Source: an uncultured Clostridia bacterium (GTDB lineage Bacteria > Bacillota > Clostridia > Peptostreptococcales > Anaerovoracaceae). Taken from it: a DNA stretch of 32,485 nt. The notes beneath the pieces are model-generated. The model searched no databases and was not told the origin of the DNA. It was given only the letters and a program-made list of their open reading frames with translations. Of this stretch, positions 15,601-22,610 are shown piece by piece. Positions within the stretch are counted from its first letter, which is position 1; every line of letters starts with the position of its first letter. The translations under genes and the position numbers were made by a program. The DNA lies in assembly GCA_937928455.1 (NCBI GenBank), contig CALFUG010000191.1:1-32485 (forward strand), in the 5' to 3' direction.

Positions 15601-16820
15601 TGAAGGTATTAGGTATTATTTCAGAATACAATCCGTTTCATAAAGGGCACTTGTATCACTTGGAGGAATCCAAAAAGCGTACAGGTGCCGATTTTGTGGT
15701 TTCCGTCATGAGTGGAAACTTCGTACAAAGGGGTGAACCCGCCATTGCCGACAAGTGGACACGGGCCCATTGCGCAGTAGACTGTGGTGTGGACTTGGTA
15801 TTGGAACTTCCCTTTGTTTTTGCTTGTAATAGTGCGGAATATTTTGCCTATGGAGGGCTATCCGTATTGGAGGGGCTGGGTTGTGTGGATTGTATCAGCT
15901 TTGGTAGTGAGAGTGGAAACATTGAGGAATTAAAGGAAATTGCAAAAATACTGGTAAACGAGCCGGAGGAATTGAAAACCTTATTAAAAGAAAAACTCGA
16001 TGAAGGTGCTTCTTATGCCAAAGCATGGGGGCTTGCTTTAGAAGAATATGCCGGAGAAGGGGCCTCAAAGATAGTCCGTGAACCCAACAATATATTAGCA
16101 CTGGAGTACTTAAAAAGAATGGCAAAAACCAATTCTTCCATAAAAGCAATTACCATTCCCCGAGCAGGGGGATCTCATAATGATGTAGAACCTACTTGTG
16201 ATTATGCTTCGGCTACCGCATTACGAAAAAAATATCATGAACAAAAAACAATGGACGGGTTTATTGAATATATGCCCATGGGTAGCTATCGAAATCTGTC
16301 CAAATTGGAGGGCAAGTGCAACATAAACATGGAAGACTTGTTCCCTATGGTGGTGGCGGAAATTTTGCGTTCTTCCCCAGAGGAATTGTCCTCCATTTTT
16401 TCAGTAAATGAAGGATTGGAAAATCGATTAAAAAGCGAAATACGAAATGTGAAGACTATGGATGAATTGATTCGTAAAGTAAATTCCAAAAGATACGCGC
16501 AAACGAAGATACAAAGGATGTTGATGCACATACTGGTTCACTTAGACCAAAGTTCTATGAACCGAATCATAACGAAGAGGATTATTTACGGTCGCATTCT
16601 TGCGATGAATGATAACGGTGCGAAACTGTTGAAAATAATTAAGAAGAACAAATCTGCCAAAATACCCATTATTACCAATATCAACAAAGATATTCGAGAC
16701 GATTCTCTTTTATGGCAACTTCTGAATTATGATGTATTAGCCACCGATTTGTATAATTTAACTTCTGGCAATAATTTGTATGCCGGCGCAGATTATGTAG
16801 TAAAGCCGATAAAAATATAG
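15600..16820 (+). CDS. tmcAL: tRNA(Met) cytidine acetate ligase TmcAL (YlbM)
   Basis: TmcAL uses acetate and ATP to form acetyl-adenylate and places an N4-acetyl group on the wobble cytidine of elongator tRNA-Met. The 406-residue protein begins with the nucleotidyltransferase signature GIISEYNPFHKGH (5-17) and continues with VSVMSGNFVQRGEPA, the strongest family marker. A second block, SAEYFAYGGL, precedes the long C-terminal RNA-binding part. Its start codon overlaps the stop of the coiled-coil gene, and ackA, whose product handles acetate and acetyl phosphate, follows 42 bases later. Confidence 0.95.
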   Translation: MKVLGIISEYNPFHKGHLYHLEESKKRTGADFVVSVMSGNFVQRGEPAIADKWTRAHCAVDCGVDLVLELPFVFACNSAEYFAYGGLSVLEGLGCVDCISFGSESGNIEELKEIAKILVNEPEELKTLLKEKLDEGASYAKAWGLALEEYAGEGASKIVREPNNILALEYLKRMAKTNSSIKAITIPRAGGSHNDVEPTCDYASATALRKKYHEQKTMDGFIEYMPMGSYRNLSKLEGKCNINMEDLFPMVVAEILRSSPEELSSIFSVNEGLENRLKSEIRNVKTMDELIRKVNSKRYAQTKIQRMLMHILVHLDQSSMNRIITKRIIYGRILAMNDNGAKLLKIIKKNKSAKIPIITNINKDIRDDSLLWQLLNYDVLATDLYNLTSGNNLYAGADYVVKPIKI

Positions 16821-16862
16821 TCAAAATATGTCGAAAAGACGTTAAAACATTAGGAGGTTAAC

Positions 16863-18062
16863 ATGAAGGTATTGGTTATTAACTGTGGGAGTTCTTCGCT
16901 GAAGTATCAAGTTTTGGACATGACCAACGAAGCACTCTTGGCAAAGGGCTTGGTAGAGAGAATTGGTATCAAGGGCTCCATTATCAATCACGAGAAGACA
17001 GGACAAGAAAAATTTAAGTTGGAAATACCCATGAAAGATCACAAGGATGCCATCGGCCATGTGCTGGAAGCTCTTCTGGATAAGGACCATGGTGTTCTGG
17101 CCTCCATGGAAGACATTGGGGCGGTAGGTCATCGAGTGGTTCACGCAGGAGAAAAATACGCATATTCTGTGAAAATTACCCAGGATGTTATCGATGCATT
17201 AGAAGAATGTACGGACTTGGCACCACTACATAACCCCCCGAATTTATTGGGGATTGCTGCCTGCAAGGAATTGATGCCCAATACACCTATGGTGGGAGTC
17301 TTTGACACGGCTTTTCATCAAACTATGAACCCGGAAGTGTTTATATATGCCATTCCTTATGAATATTATGATAAGTATCGAGTACGACGATATGGGTTCC
17401 ACGGAACATCCCATAAATATGTGGCGGAACGTGCCGCTGAAATTCTCGGAAAGGATTCCAACAACTTCAAGGTAATCACATGTCATCTCGGAAACGGAGC
17501 CTCTATCACCGCTGTTAAAGACGGGAAATGTATCAATACTTCTATGGGCTTTACTCCTTTAGAGGGACTTGTAATGGGCACCCGTTCCGGCGATATTGAC
17601 CCCGCCATTATTTCTTTCCTTGCGGAGAAAGAGGGTATTAGTGTGGACGCAGTGAATACCATTCTTAACAAAAAATCCGGGGTTATGGGAATTTCCGGAG
17701 TATCCTCTGACTTTCGAGACTTGGAGACTGCCGCAGAAGAAGGCAATCAGAGAGCCGAGCTGGCCATCAAGGTTTTTGCACATCGCGTAAAATTCTATAT
17801 TGGCGCCTACATTGCAGAATTAAACGGTGCAGATGCCATTGTTTTCACCGCAGGTGTGGGAGAAAATGATATCGGTATGAGAGCATTGATTTTACAAGAA
17901 ATGGATCACTTGGGTATTCGTTTAGACGAACAAGCAAACGATGTACGGGGAAAGGAAAGGATTATTTCAACAGAAGATTCAAAGGTCAAAGTACTGCTGG
18001 TTCCCACCAATGAAGAATTGATGATTGCTAGAGATACATACCACATCGTTTCCGGAGCTTAG
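16863..18062 (+). CDS. ackA: Acetate kinase
   Basis: It interconverts acetate plus ATP with acetyl phosphate plus ADP; in fermenters it is the main substrate-level ATP-yielding step after acetyl-CoA. The 399-residue product has the family signatures VINCGSSSLKYQ (5-16), FDTAFHQTM with the catalytic aspartate, and GFHGTSHKYV. The phosphate loop HLGNGASITAV is followed by GTRSGDIDPA. TAGGAGGTTAAC lies directly before the ATG. No pta lies next to it. No terminator is evident after the gene; a consensus promoter for rpmF follows within 35 bases. Confidence 0.98.
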   Translation: MKVLVINCGSSSLKYQVLDMTNEALLAKGLVERIGIKGSIINHEKTGQEKFKLEIPMKDHKDAIGHVLEALLDKDHGVLASMEDIGAVGHRVVHAGEKYAYSVKITQDVIDALEECTDLAPLHNPPNLLGIAACKELMPNTPMVGVFDTAFHQTMNPEVFIYAIPYEYYDKYRVRRYGFHGTSHKYVAERAAEILGKDSNNFKVITCHLGNGASITAVKDGKCINTSMGFTPLEGLVMGTRSGDIDPAIISFLAEKEGISVDAVNTILNKKSGVMGISGVSSDFRDLETAAEEGNQRAELAIKVFAHRVKFYIGAYIAELNGADAIVFTAGVGENDIGMRALILQEMDHLGIRLDEQANDVRGKERIISTEDSKVKVLLVPTNEELMIARDTYHIVSGA

Positions 18063-18096
18063 GATCCGCCTCCCAAATGATTGTGTAAAATAATGG

Positions 18097-18125
18097 TTGA
18101 CAAGAATAGTGTGCCTTTATATAAT
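18097..18125 (+). promoter_or_regulatory. Full-consensus promoter of rpmF
   Basis: TTGACA (18097-18102), 17-base spacer, TATAAT (18120-18125): every base matches the sigma-A consensus with ideal spacing. Confidence 0.9.
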
Positions 18126-18177
18126 AAAATGGTTCGAAAATAGACTTTTGAGCAATATCTTGTAAGGAGGTGTAGAA

Positions 18178-18357
18178 ATGGCAGTTCCAAAAAATAGGAC
18201 TTCCAGTGCCAGAAGAGACAAAAGAAGAGCCCCGAATATGAAGATGAAGGCCCCCGGATTATCCACTTGTCCGCAGTGCCACGAGCCAAAGCTTCCTCAT
18301 CGAGTTTGCCCAAATTGCAACTATTATGACGGGAAAGAAATTGTACCTGAAGCATAG
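18178..18357 (+). CDS. rpmF: Ribosomal protein L32 (bL32), zinc-ribbon form
   Basis: A 59-residue protein of the large ribosomal subunit. It starts MAVPKNRTSSARRDKRRA, the diagnostic L32 N-terminus, and carries four zinc-type cysteines in two CxxC pairs (C31, C34, C44, C47). AAGGAGG at 18164-18170 sits 7 bases before the ATG. In most bacteria yceD (DUF177) lies just upstream of rpmF; here the 115 bases between ackA and rpmF hold only a promoter and leader. The unit ends in a terminator. Confidence 0.97.
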   Translation: MAVPKNRTSSARRDKRRAPNMKMKAPGLSTCPQCHEPKLPHRVCPNCNYYDGKEIVPEA

Positions 18358-18368
18358 GAAAAACAGTG

Positions 18369-18397
18369 AACAGCGCAGAAATACTGCGCTGTTTTTT
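18369..18397 (+). terminator. Rho-independent terminator after rpmF
   Basis: AACAGCGCAG (18369-18378) pairs with CTGCGCTGTT (18384-18393) around a five-base loop and is followed by T residues. Confidence 0.9.
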
Positions 18398-18435
18398 ATA
18401 CACCAGGAAAAATTTGTTATAATTCACAAATACTC

Positions 18436-18464
18436 TTGACATTTATTGTTCGATTCGATAATAT
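18436..18464 (+). promoter_or_regulatory. Promoter of the T-box/phenylacetate-CoA ligase unit
   Basis: Perfect TTGACA (18436-18441), 17-base spacer, TAATAT (18459-18464, four of six matches). The predicted start lies shortly before the first stem of the T-box leader. Confidence 0.7.
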
Positions 18465-18488
18465 ACTACTAATTTCATCACAAAGGCA

Positions 18489-18732
18489 TTGACAGGGTAA
18501 AGTACTAGGTTTTTTTCCTCTACAGAGAATCGGACAAGCTGAGAACCGATGTGGAAAATCCAAAGGAAGTTCCCCCTCGAGCTGATTTGCTGAACCAATA
18601 GTAGGCAAATCCGGGTTCTCCCGTTATAGAGATAAGGGATGGCAACGTCTCTAAGTGGTCCAATGTGGACAATGAGAGTGGTACCGCGGGGAAACTCGTC
18701 TCTTTTATAGGAGGCGAGTTATTTATATTTTT
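18489..18732 (+). promoter_or_regulatory. T-box riboswitch, probable tRNA-Phe (UUC) specifier
   Basis: Stem I: the 5' AGTA (18501-18504) and 3' GAA (18566-18568) form the loop E motif. The apical helix ATCGG/CCGAT (18529-18533, 18546-18550) encloses the GNUG-type GCTG (18538-18541), and AGAGA precedes it. After GAA, one base and then TTC (18570-18572) occupy the specifier position, just before CCC, which pairs with GGG (18495-18497). The T-box core AGAGTGGTACCGCG lies around 18675-18688. Its TGGT (18679-18682) pairs with a tRNA ending ACCA, meaning discriminator A73, as in tRNA-Phe. The terminator stem is AACTCGTCTC (18693-18702) with GAGGCGAGTT (18711-18720) and a T-rich tail. Uncharged tRNA should stabilise the antiterminator and switch on the downstream pair. 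GTT (Val), one base earlier, is the alternative reading. Confidence 0.88.
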
Positions 18733-18776
18733 GAAAAAAAGGGAACAGAGAATATCTAGAAATGAGAGGGAACAAT

Positions 18777-20084
18777 ATGATATGGAATGAACCAAAAGAA
18801 TGCATGGATCGGGAAGAAATGACCCACTTACAAGGGAAAAGACTACGCAGCACAGTGGAGAAGGTGTACCAGAATGTCCCGTTTTATCGTAGAAAAATGC
18901 AGGAGCTGGGCGTAGAACCCGAGGATATCCGCAGGATAGAAGATATTAAATATTTGCCCTTTACTACAAAACAAGACCTGCGTGATAATTATCCCTACGG
19001 TTTGATGGCAGTAGCCCCCAGTGAGGTGGTAAGATTACACGCCTCCTCCGGCACGACAGGAAAACCTACGGTAGTGGGATATACCCGAAAAGATATTGAT
19101 ATGTTTTCGGAGAATGTGGCACGTTCTATATGTTGCACCGGCGGCAACAGAGATGACGTCGTACAGGTAGCCTATGGGTATGGCCTTTTCACAGGAGGAC
19201 TTGGTCTTCATTACGGTGCAGAAAAAATAGGGGCTGCGGTAGTTCCCATATCGGGAGGGAATACCATGAAGCAGCTGACGCTTCTTCAAGATTTTGGGAG
19301 TACTATTCTTGCTTGTACACCGTCCTATGCCATGCATTTAGCAGAAGTGTTGGCGGAAAATAATATAGACCCGGCTTCTTTAAAACTACGCATTGGCATA
19401 TTTGGCGCAGAGCCCTGGAGCCATGAAATGAAAGAAAAAATTGAAAAAGGCTTACATATCAAAGCTTATGATATTTATGGGCTCAGCGAGGTAATGGGCC
19501 CCGGAGTATCCTGTGCATGTGGCATAGGAGAGGGTCTTCATGTGGCAGAAGACCATTTTTACCCAGAAATAGTAAATCCGGAAACATTAGAATCCCTGGA
19601 AAACGGAGAGTTGGGAGAACTGGTTTTCACGCACTTAACAAAGGAAGCCATGCCATTATTGCGGTATCGTACGCGAGACCTAACTTATCTGAACGATACA
19701 CCATGTGACTGTGGAAGAACGAATGTACGAATGGCTTCGGTTAAGGGACGATCGGATGACATGCTCATCATAAGAGGAGTGAATGTTTTCCCATCTCAGG
19801 TAGAAAGTGTGTTGCTCAGTATACCAGAAGCCAAACCACACTATCTGTTAGTGGTAGAGAGGAAAGGGGCGATGGATACCTTAGAAGTAAAGGTGGAAAT
19901 CGATGAGACCTATTTCTCCGATGAAATAAATGCGATAAATATATTAAAAAACCGCATACGACATCAAGTAGAAAGTACGTTAGGCATCAGTATCAAGTTG
20001 ACCATAGTAGAGCCCAAAGCTCTAGAACGTAGCGAAGGCAAGGCGAAGCGAGTATTGGATCTTCGGAAGGAGGAGGAAAAATGA
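18777..20084 (+). CDS. Phenylacetate-CoA ligase family protein (PaaK-like)
   Basis: An adenylate-forming enzyme that activates phenylacetate or a related arylacetate with ATP and CoA. The 435-residue protein starts MIWNEPKECMDREEM, typical of PaaK. It has the P-loop-like LHASSGTTGKPT (87-98), the YGLSE motif around residues 230-235, RYRTRDL, and the C-terminal hinge KGRSDDMLIIRGVNVFPSQVE. A CDCG pair near residue 310 is also common in the family. The start is ATG 18777, with GAGGG six bases upstream; an in-frame ATG at 18762 overlaps that site. The gene is controlled by the T-box leader and overlaps the ACT-protein gene by four bases. In anaerobes such ligases work with indolepyruvate/phenylpyruvate:ferredoxin oxidoreductases in either direction; no such oxidoreductase gene is in the window. 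The exact substrate is inferred. Confidence 0.92.
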   Translation: MIWNEPKECMDREEMTHLQGKRLRSTVEKVYQNVPFYRRKMQELGVEPEDIRRIEDIKYLPFTTKQDLRDNYPYGLMAVAPSEVVRLHASSGTTGKPTVVGYTRKDIDMFSENVARSICCTGGNRDDVVQVAYGYGLFTGGLGLHYGAEKIGAAVVPISGGNTMKQLTLLQDFGSTILACTPSYAMHLAEVLAENNIDPASLKLRIGIFGAEPWSHEMKEKIEKGLHIKAYDIYGLSEVMGPGVSCACGIGEGLHVAEDHFYPEIVNPETLESLENGELGELVFTHLTKEAMPLLRYRTRDLTYLNDTPCDCGRTNVRMASVKGRSDDMLIIRGVNVFPSQVESVLLSIPEAKPHYLLVVERKGAMDTLEVKVEIDETYFSDEINAINILKNRIRHQVESTLGISIKLTIVEPKALERSEGKAKRVLDLRKEEEK

Positions 20085-20512
20085 TTGTAAAACAATTAAC
20101 TGCATTTCTACAAAATGAACCGGGACGTTTAGAAGAACTTACTTCCGTGTTGGAGCAAGAAAAGATCAATATATCTGCACTGAGTATCGCAGAGACAGAG
20201 GAATATGGAATCGTCCGCATGATTGTCAGTCATCCGGAAAAAGCGGAAGAAAGGTTAAAAAATGAAGGTTTCAGTGTAAAAACCACTCTTGTGATTGGTG
20301 TGGAAGTGCCGGACGAACCCGGTACACTCCATCATATTTTAAAACGTTGGGCAGATGGCGGAATCAATGTTCGATATATGTATGGTTATTCCAACTGCGG
20401 GGCCGCTCGTTTAATCATGAAGGTGAGCGACCCGGAAAAAGCCACTCAAATATTGGAGGAGGAAAACTTGTGGTCTACCGTTGGATGGAATGCAAAGGAT
20501 TGCATCATGTAA
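20081..20512 (+). CDS. Double ACT-domain protein, probable amino acid sensor
   Basis: A 143-residue protein made of two ACT domains, about 1-66 and 70-140. Each has the beta-alpha-beta start with a ligand-contact loop: LQNEPGRLEELTSVL in the first and VPDEPGTLHHILKRW in the second. ACT domains bind amino acids and related small ligands. There is no attached catalytic domain, so the protein probably binds an effector and may modulate the ligase. It is translationally coupled to the ligase gene (ATGA overlap) and ends at a terminator. Ligase-ACT pairs are a recurrent arrangement in anaerobes, from general knowledge. The ligand is not known; an aromatic amino acid is a reasonable guess from the T-box. 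Confidence 0.85.
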   Translation: MIVKQLTAFLQNEPGRLEELTSVLEQEKINISALSIAETEEYGIVRMIVSHPEKAEERLKNEGFSVKTTLVIGVEVPDEPGTLHHILKRWADGGINVRYMYGYSNCGAARLIMKVSDPEKATQILEEENLWSTVGWNAKDCIM

Positions 20513-20549
20513 TGATTGAATCCATGGTGATTTCATAAGAAGAAACAGT

Positions 20550-20580
20550 AACAGCCGGTGAATCACCGGCTGTTTTATTT
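20550..20580 (+). terminator. Rho-independent terminator after the ACT gene
   Basis: AACAGCCGGTG (20550-20560) pairs with CACCGGCTGTT (20564-20574) around a three-base loop, then TTTATTT. It separates this unit from the convergent asd gene. Confidence 0.9.
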
Positions 20581-20604
20581 ATTGAAAGATATATTTAATT
20601 TTAC

Positions 20605-21603
20605 TTAAGCCATTTCAATCAAAAGCTCCGCAATTTGTACGGCATTGGTAGCGGCGCCCTTTCGTATATTATCCGCAACAACCCAAAGATTTAATCCATT
20701 TTCCAAGGAAAAATCTCTTCGAACTCGGCCCACATAAACCATATCGGTTCCTGCGGCATTTCTAGCCAGCGGATATACGTTTTCAGAAGGAGCATCTTCC
20801 AAAACAATGCCCGGTGATTCCAGAAACAATTTTTTTACGTCTTCCAATTCATACTCCCGTTTTAACTCCACATTGATAGATTCACTGTGACAGTCAAATA
20901 CCGGTACTCTTACGGTGGTAGCAGTTATTGCCATGGTATGGTCCCCCATAATTTTATGGGTCTCCTGTATCATTTTCATTTCTTCTTTTGTGTATCCATT
21001 TTCAAGAAATACATCAATTTGAGGAATACAGTTGTTGTAGATGGGGTGAGGGTATGCCACAGGAACATACTCATCATTCTTTCCGTTTTCCAAATCCTGA
21101 ATTCCTTTTAATCCGGAACCGGACACCGCTTGATATGTAGAGTACACGATTCTCTTTATCCCATAGCGATCCTGCAAAGGCTTCAAAGCTACCACCGCCT
21201 GAATCGTAGAACAATTGGGATTCGCGATGATTCCTCGATGCTTTTGGATATCCTGTGGATTCACCTCCGGAACAATCAAGGGCACGTTTTCATCCATGCG
21301 CCAAGCGCTGCTATTATCCACGACTATGGCTCCCTTGGAGGCTGCAATAGGGGCATATTTTAACGATGTACCGCCTCCCGCAGAAAACAAAGCAATGTCG
21401 ATATCTTTGTCAAAACTGTTCTCTGTTAATTCCTCCACGACATAATCTTTCCCTTTGAAAGATACCGTGGTTCCCGCTGACTTGGCAGATGCCATCATAT
21501 AGCATTCTTGAAACGGAAAGTTTCTTTCCTCCAGAACTTTTAGAAATGTGGAGCCAACGAGGCCGGTTGCACCGACAATGGCAATATTTGGTTGTTTTTT
21601 CAT
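20605..21603 (-). CDS. asd: Aspartate-semialdehyde dehydrogenase
   Basis: It reduces aspartyl phosphate with NADPH to aspartate semialdehyde, the branch point to lysine/diaminopimelate, threonine and methionine. The 332-residue protein has the dinucleotide loop GATGLVGS (10-17), the active-site cysteine in NPNCSTIQ (C131) and the base histidine in CHSES (H239). The start is ATG 21603, with AGGAGGG about 8 bases upstream; a longer frame to 21645 runs through that site and the promoter. The gene is isolated: lysC, dapA and dapB are not nearby. It converges on the ACT gene, 92 bases apart. Confidence 0.96.
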   Translation of the reverse strand: MKKQPNIAIVGATGLVGSTFLKVLEERNFPFQECYMMASAKSAGTTVSFKGKDYVVEELTENSFDKDIDIALFSAGGGTSLKYAPIAASKGAIVVDNSSAWRMDENVPLIVPEVNPQDIQKHRGIIANPNCSTIQAVVALKPLQDRYGIKRIVYSTYQAVSGSGLKGIQDLENGKNDEYVPVAYPHPIYNNCIPQIDVFLENGYTKEEMKMIQETHKIMGDHTMAITATTVRVPVFDCHSESINVELKREYELEDVKKLFLESPGIVLEDAPSENVYPLARNAAGTDMVYVGRVRRDFSLENGLNLWVVADNIRKGAATNAVQIAELLIEMA

Positions 21604-21634
21604 ATCCGTAACCCTCCTGAAATAATTACCCCTT

Positions 21635-21663
21635 ATTATACACACTTTGCAAGGTATTGTAAG
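21635..21663 (-). promoter_or_regulatory. Promoter of asd
   Basis: On the minus strand, TATAAT (21635-21640) lies 17 bases after CTTACA (21658-21663), a four-of-six -35 match. Confidence 0.55.
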
Positions 21664-21702
21664 GGGTTTCGGGAAATATTCATATTTTTTTCCCTAGGGC
21701 TG

Positions 21703-21711
21703 TGGTATAAT
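21703..21711 (+). promoter_or_regulatory. Extended -10 promoter of uppP
   Basis: TGGTATAAT fits TGnTATAAT exactly. The -35 position is T-rich with no good match. The transcript should start near 21718, which rules out the in-frame ATG at 21710 as the uppP start. Confidence 0.6.
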
Positions 21712-21748
21712 GATACCGCATATTTGGCATAGAAAGGGGACTCTTCAT

Positions 21749-22591
21749 TTGACGTACATTGAGGCTTTTATACTCGGATTAATCCAAGGGCTTGCAGAAT
21801 TCCTGCCCATTTCCAGTTCCGGTCATCTGGCCATACTCCAACATTTTTTTGAAATAGATGGAGAAAAAGTCCTTCCTTTTGCCGTATTGCTTCACGTGGG
21901 AACTTTGATATCCGTATTTATGGTTTATTGGAAGGACATCCTGGCGTTGTTTCGGGAGCTGGGTGCCACAATATCAGATATAATTTCCGGGAAAGGACTG
22001 CGATTGGACTCTTCGCCATTACGTAGACTGGGAGCCATGATTATCGTTGCAACCATACCAACTGGCATTATAGGCGTACTTTTTAATGATCTATTTGCTT
22101 CCATGTATTTGAGCTTGCCTTGGATTGCCATAGGACTCTTTTTGACAGGTATTCTGCTTTTTTTTGCGGAAAGAAAAGGAAAAAATACCCAAGCTACACA
22201 TCAAGAAGAAGGGATCAAGGTGCACCATGCATTATTCGTGGGAGTGTTCCAGGGAATTGCTATTTGGCCAGGCGTGTCTCGATCTGGGTCAACTTTGGTG
22301 GGAGGTCTGCTTTCCGGATTGGATCGAAATGTAGCAATCAAGTTTGCTTTTTTAATTTCGATTCCATCTATTCTGGGATCTGTTGTTATGGAGGCACCGG
22401 ATGCATTTCAAGAAGGTCTGGAAGCCTCTCTTATTGGCCCGATATTGCTTGGTATGGCGGTAGCCGCAGTCTCTGGATTTCTCGCTATTAAAACCATGCT
22501 TCGAGTGGTGGCCGGCAAAAGGCTATATTGGTTTAGCATCTACGTATGGACCTTGGCAGCGGCTTTGCTATTATATATCGTCTTGAATTAA
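21749..22591 (+). CDS. uppP: Undecaprenyl-diphosphatase UppP (BacA)
   Basis: An integral membrane phosphatase that turns undecaprenyl diphosphate into the monophosphate lipid carrier for peptidoglycan; high levels give bacitracin resistance. The 280-residue protein has the BacA motifs ILGLIQGLAEFLPISSSGH near the start, with the catalytic Glu and Ser-rich loop, and PGVSRSGST in the middle (around 180-190). It has about eight hydrophobic helices. The start is TTG 21749, which gives the family-type MTYIEAFILGLIQG; AAAGGGGA lies about ten bases upstream. An ATG at 21710 overlaps the predicted promoter. It is the first gene of a run continuing into ftsK. Confidence 0.95.
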   Translation: MTYIEAFILGLIQGLAEFLPISSSGHLAILQHFFEIDGEKVLPFAVLLHVGTLISVFMVYWKDILALFRELGATISDIISGKGLRLDSSPLRRLGAMIIVATIPTGIIGVLFNDLFASMYLSLPWIAIGLFLTGILLFFAERKGKNTQATHQEEGIKVHHALFVGVFQGIAIWPGVSRSGSTLVGGLLSGLDRNVAIKFAFLISIPSILGSVVMEAPDAFQEGLEASLIGPILLGMAVAAVSGFLAIKTMLRVVAGKRLYWFSIYVWTLAAALLLYIVLN

Positions 22592-22610
22592 TTTCAAACA
22601 GGAGTTCATC

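Noticed and set aside
18414..18429. TTGTTATAATTCACAA upstream of the T-box promoter, resembling a Rex or other redox operator
   Set aside because: The half sites are two bases too close for the 18-base Rex layout, and only the outer four bases on each side are symmetric. It also reads as a TATAAT-containing AT-rich stretch.
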